64,000 bases of DNA. Source: Echinococcus granulosus. Its lineage: Eukaryota > Platyhelminthes > Cestoda > Cyclophyllidea > Taeniidae. This document shows, in pieces, positions 59,624-64,000 of the stretch. Both the position numbers and the translations under genes were made by a program. The notes below the pieces were generated by a model. It was not told the origin of the DNA. It did not search any database and saw nothing but the letters and a program-made list of their open reading frames with translations. Location: contig NW_020170488.1 in assembly GCF_000524195.1 (NCBI RefSeq), forward strand, positions 128,953 through 192,952. Reading direction: 5' to 3'. Position 1 is the stretch's first letter. Every line of letters begins with the position of its first letter.

Positions 59624-60731
59624 GTAAGCTATAGAAGTCCTCTTTTTGGAAAGTGGTTCCTCTGGTTATGATCCCTTATCCCAGCCTTTTTTGGTTCCCT
59701 TGTAATTTCGCTGCAGGTATTTGCAGGACCTAGAATAGGCTTTGCGCTTTAAGTATAAAATGAAGAGTTTGTGTATAGGTTAGCTCTTTTAAGCTGATTT
59801 CTTGCCTAAACTCTTATCTTAAATTAGTTGGGCATAATTGGTGCCGATCCTCGAATCCAGGACCAATTTTTCCTAATCATAGAATTTAAGATAAGTTATC
59901 ATATTTTACGCATCCTCAACCGGACAGCAAGTAATTTTGCGAACACACGCCTTATGCTAAAATAATTAACCCTGCTATAAAGCCTTGTGCACTGAACTCC
60001 TGTGCTTTTTGCCCGAATCGATTATGTTGAAATACGCTTTGTGGTCTTCGCCAAAGGTGGTTAATTGTAGTAGAAATACGGACTCAAGTGTAATCCCATG
60101 TGTTTCTAGTAAACCTCTGTTGATGTAACATAGCTGAAATTCTGCGTTTAGTCAAGACGCGACGCAGTATGCTGGATAACATTTTAGCCTCCTAGCCATA
60201 GGATTTGTTTAATATCACCAAATCTTCCAATGTTTATTGTAGCGTGTGGGTGAGTTGTAGATACATGCCTTAGATGAATTAACTTTCATTTCTAAACTGT
60301 CATGAAGTCACAAAGATCGCTTTTTCCAAAACCCAGAACGCATCTGCCACCATCTTAGCTTTGGACTGATGTGGCAGATTCTCAGGCAGTTTTAAAACAA
60401 CCAACCTTTATCATATGACATGTTCAAGCCAATGTTGATTCAATAGGAAGTGAGTGACGCCACGTGGTCCTTCCGCCTGCTGCAGGAGGTGCTCTCCCTG
60501 CCACGAAAGGTTCTCAGGGTTGCCGACTGGGCGGGTGAACGCCTAGCGAGCATGGTGGGCATCACGGATTCCAAATTCGACATTTACCTCTGGCAGCACG
60601 AATACGAGGCGCAGAGGCAGGCCCAGGAGGAGGCCAACAGTTACATAATTAATCCTGTCCCGCTCGGGAACAACGCAACCTTCCCTATGGAAGTGAGAAA
60701 GAGCAACATTGGCAGTCAAGGAGGGTCCTAG
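59513..60731 (+). CDS. FAM177A1: FAM177-family protein, complete, two exons
   Basis: Exon 1 is 59513-59623 (37 codons, MGKSVCGRVIHCSDGCYDEN, donor TCT|GTAAGC). Exon 2 is 60447-60731. Both splice in phase 0 and give 131 residues. The start R-V-I-H-C-S-D-G matches the FAM177 opening (R-R-I-I-H-F-x-S-G-E). Exon 2 has ATWSFRLLQEVLSLPRKVLR then ADWAGERLASMVGITDSKFD, matching the family core W-x-x-Y-x-W-F...C-D-F-L-G-E-K-I-A-S-V-L-G-I-S-T-P-K-Y. A Glu/Gln-rich helix (YEAQRQAQEEAN) follows. FAM177 proteins are small, conserved and poorly characterised, so no function is claimed. The C-terminal tail is shorter than in human. Transcribed divergently from eIF1. Confidence 0.9.
60447..60731 (+). CDS. 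FAM177A1: FAM177-like exon 2
   Basis: The acceptor TTGATTCAATAG is a poor pyrimidine tract, but the phase and family match are clear. Stop TAG at 60729-60731. Confidence 0.9.
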   Translation, partial: EVSDATWSFRLLQEVLSLPRKVLRVADWAGERLASMVGITDSKFDIYLWQHEYEAQRQAQEEANSYIINPVPLGNNATFPMEVRKSNIGSQGGS

Positions 60732-62900
60732 GCCTTCTTCGTCTTCTGTGCTTTGAGTTTTTTGTTACCGCACCTTCAGTTGTTTTTTGACCTCTCCTAG
60801 CTTCACGGCAATACCCTATTTCCCGTTCTTGGTATTTGTAATCACTGTCATCAATTTGTGAATTCAATCGTGTTATTTACTTGAAGGCCTTCATGTCGAT
60901 TGCAGAATCGGGTTACATGGCCCTGAGTTCTTTCCAATTTCACGATATTTAGTCTAGCTTGCACCATTCTTCGCTGGACTTAAGTTTTGAATGCACCCTG
61001 CAGGCAGCATTTGGTCGAAGAGGTTTACTATAATCACCGGGTTCGGTCTTACACACCCTTCCGAAGCAAATCCCACTTTTACTACAAATTGTGTCGAATC
61101 TCGCGGACTTCACAGCTGTTAGTGCCCGTTTTCCTTAATGACTCTAGGAGTGGTCTAAGATTGGTGGCTTTCCTATCCACTGAGGCGTGTTACCGTTGGG
61201 TTGCAGGGTCACGAATGTGTGACGTGCAAGTCTCTCACCTGTACTTCACCAGTTTACACTGACCAATCTCAGTAATCAGTGAACTTGCGGCAGTAAATGT
61301 AGGATACTCTTGACTAAAAGGTGGTTTTATCACTTTTTTCGTTTATTGAACAGGTCAGTCTGGTGATGTAAGATTTAACTTCATCAGAAGAGTGAAGGAT
61401 CTGGCCTACAATGGTTGGCTTTTCTAGCGGACTTGTAATGAATAGGCGCAATTCCAAGCACCGATCGAACGTTGTTTCTTGCGTGGTCAAGGCAAACGGT
61501 AGCGCCAAACTACACCGGAGCACCCCAGGTCATTACATCCCCCGTCCCTTCATTCACGTCAAATCGGTTCTCGCCTATTTCCCTTAAAAGTGAAACACCT
61601 CACAGGCCGGCAAGTCTGCTGTCGTAGAGTTGATCGAGTAGTCTTCTTGCGTGGAAAAAGATCCTGAAATGCGGTGGAAGTTACTCAATTCATCGTCTAC
61701 CTGCCTGCGTTGAGAGGTTTGCTGGATGACAAAATTAATTTTGTTAGTCCCGCATAGACCTTCACTGTCATTAGGCGAACTTACGGGTGTGCAGACCGTA
61801 TCAATGTGATTCCATATTTCCCCTAGTCGATGTCTGGGTTGCTTTGTCAGGCCACAAGTACATCTATTTTCCCACTTTTAGGACTAGCGGTGAAAAACAT
61901 TGAAGAATGTCGGGTCACGAGGTAAAGGATGTAGCGAGGTACGCGCCTATAAGATAAAATGCTTCTTGAACCGATGCTAACTCACTCATTTACCACAAGC
62001 AAAGTGGTTTTGTACCTCTCACAAGAGATAATGCAGCAATTTGAGACTTCGCTTAACTCTATACCCAACTGAGCCGGCATTCTAACCTTCGTGGATTGCA
62101 CTTCCGCCCGATGGCATGGTCCTCGGGCCAGGGTGGTAGTCTCTCGACAATCCCGTGCGTCAGTAATGTGTTCTTCCACAGTACTAGAGGCTGTCATTAA
62201 ATTCAGAGAAGGCTATAATATTGCGACTTCTGTACTTCAGTAGCAATGGGGGTAACAGTCAAATGGAAAGTGATTTTCAGCCACCATTAGCAATTTGGCA
62301 GCTTCCTTAGCCTACAATTGGTGGTCTAAACCACTTTTTGCACCATCTACTGGAAATGGATCATATCAAATTTGGCGACACATGGCTTCATTTCACTGTC
62401 CACAACGGGGGCCTATTTTATTTACAAGGCTATACAAATATACCTAACAAGTCTCGGGTCTTTCCGGAGGTGGTTATAAGCAAAAGGCCAACACTAGTTC
62501 AGCTTCTGTGTGTTGATATAAATAAAAATCCTTGTGTCTCGCATGACACTGTGACAATTTTTTCAGTCTCTTGGATTCCTCGCACGACAAAAATAAGTCT
62601 CCTTTAACACTACTATGGCGTGTTGTGACCATGGGGATGGGCCGAGGCTGGCTAACTTTCCAGCCCCATATACCTCAATTAGAAGCGCTTTAATGATCGC
62701 AAGAGACAAACTAATATTAAGGCTTAATTAGTCTCGGAGCAATCACATTTTACCAAATTATTAACAAACTTTCGCTGTAATCTAGTTAGAATCTGATAGT
62801 CAGATTTTCAAATTATAGCATTTCGGCTAATATAAGTCGTTTTAAAATACCTTTGAGCGCCAGATTTGAGTGCAGTTGCGGATGAGTTGCGTTTGCTATA
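60732..62900. other. Intergenic region between FAM177-like and RBM26-like genes
   Basis: No gene supported. Open frames are short and none carries family features. The region just upstream of 62901 is AT-rich and probably holds the RBM26-like promoter. Confidence 0.6.
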
Positions 62901-62956
62901 ATGCGTGTCGATAAAGGAGCTTTGAAGAATTGGCTGCGAACAAAAATCGAAGCATT
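62901..62956 (+). CDS. RBM26: RBM26-like exon 1
   Basis: ATG at 62901 and donor GTATGT after 62956. The start is chosen because the homologous proteins begin only a few residues before the same W-L helix. Confidence 0.85.
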
Positions 62957-64000
62957 GTATGTTACGCTGCATTTCTAAGGTGTATTGAATCATTTGGGTC
63001 GTGTTGATTATGCATAACTAGGGGGTGCCTGTTTCTTTCTGGGTGCGATGTAGGTCCCCTGACAACGAGACGTCTGGACATTTTGATTGATCAGAATTAA
63101 GTTGCTCTTTGCAGTGCCCGAATAGGAGATCTTAGATTGTGCATTTTTTGCCTAGCAACTTGGTCAGTCTGGTCTCTTCTATCGTGCATTGAGCTCGCTC
63201 CACATCTCGGTGATGACACCCATCGTGCTTATCTTGCTTTTGTTTTTTATACAGATGGCCAGCTAAAGTAATTGTAGTTTTTCAGATCTTGCTTACTAGA
63301 GGTATGGCTTTGCAAGTTGGTGATGGCCGTGCAATAAACATATCTTTAGAAATAGCTAGGCAACTCCTATCCTTTGCTTTTCTTCTCGTTTAGATCGATA
63401 ACAGACCTAACTCCCTTGTATAAGTACATTGTTGTCCTAGTCACAAAGGACAAACCTGAGAGCGAGCTTAAGGTCTTCTGTATAGAACAATTGGAGGAGC
63501 TTCTGGGTGACAAAACGGCCGATTTCGTCGAAGAGATGTTCTCAGCCGCTCTCACGGCCTCTAACCCTGGCGACCAAGCCTCGTCCGAGAAGGCCCACGA
63601 TGACCGCTGCCATCGTAGAATACAGGGTCGGTACAGTCCTCGTCCAAGGTCACCCCACTCAAATTCTCCCGAGATTCCTCCCAAACATCATAGGTCCCAT
63701 TCACCCACAGATAATCTCTTTGATTCAAATAACCTACGCGCCGGCAGTATTAGCAATAACAACAGCAGCAGACGTCTACACAATCAGAATCCCTCTGATT
63801 CTCGGCGGCATCATCACGAAGCACACGAGTACGACCCTGAGGATTTCAACGACCGCAACACTTGTCGTCACCGTTCCAGATCAGATCACTCCGATCAGGA
63901 GGACTTAGAAGCGCATAGAGCTCGTTCTTCGCAACGTTCTGAGCGTACTCGCGAGCGCGGTGTTCGGACGGAGAGACCTCGTGGTGGGAAATCAGATGAC
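62901..64000 (+). CDS. RBM26: RBM26/RBM27-type RNA-binding protein, N-terminus (partial)
   Basis: Exon 1 is 62901-62956 (MRVDKGALKNWLRTKIEA plus two bases). Exon 2 runs from 63394 and is open to the window end. The split codon completes as Leu. Together they read as the PWI-like N-terminal helix bundle of RBM26/27: A-L-K-N-W-L-R-T-K-I-E-A-L aligns with E-A-L-K-S-W-L-V-K-K-L-E-P-I, and YKYIVVLVTKDKPESELKVF with the human V-A-L-V-K-K-D-K-P-E-K-E-L-K-A-F. After EELLGDKTADFVEEMF comes a long Arg/Ser/His/Asn-rich disordered region (RSRSDHSDQED, RTRERGVRTERPRGG). The CCCH zinc finger and RRMs expected further on are outside the window. In vertebrates these nuclear proteins act in poly(A) RNA decay through the PAXT connection. 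RBM26 versus RBM27 cannot be separated here. Confidence 0.9.
63394..64000 (+). CDS. RBM26: RBM26-like exon 2 (runs off the window)
   Basis: The acceptor GCTTTTCTTCTCGTTTAG precedes SITDLTPLYKYIVVLVTKDK. About 200 codons are open with no stop, changing from the folded domain to an Arg/Ser-rich region at about 63597. Confidence 0.92.

Noticed and set aside
59845..59875. tRNA-like TCGAATCC followed by a T run
   Set aside because: The T-stem does not pair, and no anticodon arm or A box lies at the right distance.
60447..60731. Treating this exon as the last exon of the TMEM145-like gene
   Set aside because: The phase does not match exon 7, and the sequence matches the FAM177 core and joins in frame to a FAM177-like first exon at 59513.
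63507..63908. 133-codon + frame starting MTKRPISSK
   Set aside because: It is the shifted shadow of the RBM26-like exon; the frame that matches the family runs unbroken from 63394.
1..64000. CRISPR arrays, bacterial operons or prophage
   Set aside because: No regularly spaced direct repeats and the coding content is clearly eukaryotic with introns.

Overview
This window is nuclear DNA from an animal. Genes are split by GT-AG introns, there are no bacterial-style operons, and most of the sequence is intronic or intergenic. Two runs of exactly 100 N (15066-15165 and 35080-35179) mark scaffold joins. The proteins I recognise are conserved animal families, though diverged from vertebrates. Introns range from 34 nt to several kb. 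I infer a flatworm, probably a tapeworm with a large genome, but the sequence does not prove it.

Left part (1-35 kb): gene-poor. The last two coding exons of an unidentified + strand gene lie at 2984-3074 and 3262-3387 and end in a charged coiled-coil-like tail. After that I find only isolated candidate exons (best at 23043-23172), a decayed reverse transcriptase fragment on the - strand (about 6571-7078), simple repeats and a few hairpins.

Middle (35-41 kb): one very large terminal exon (35895-38118, + strand) encodes a Ser-rich scaffold-like protein with an SH3-type domain and a C-terminus that fits a class I PDZ ligand. Its 3' flank carries a G-quadruplex motif.

Right part (41-64 kb): four genes could be reconstructed exon by exon with consistent splice phases. 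(1) A TMEM145/GPR180-family seven-helix membrane protein, eight exons, 41275-57706, +. (2) Translation initiation factor eIF1, two exons split by a 34-nt intron, 58583-58940, -. (3) A FAM177-family protein, two exons, 59513-60731, +. (4) The N-terminus of an RBM26/RBM27-type RNA-binding protein, 62901 to beyond the window end, +. eIF1 and FAM177 are head to head with 572 bp between start codons, suggesting a shared promoter region. These genes have no obvious common pathway. The most unusual non-gene item is a degenerate but protein-like - strand remnant in TMEM145 intron 5 (52484-53262) whose origin I could not identify.
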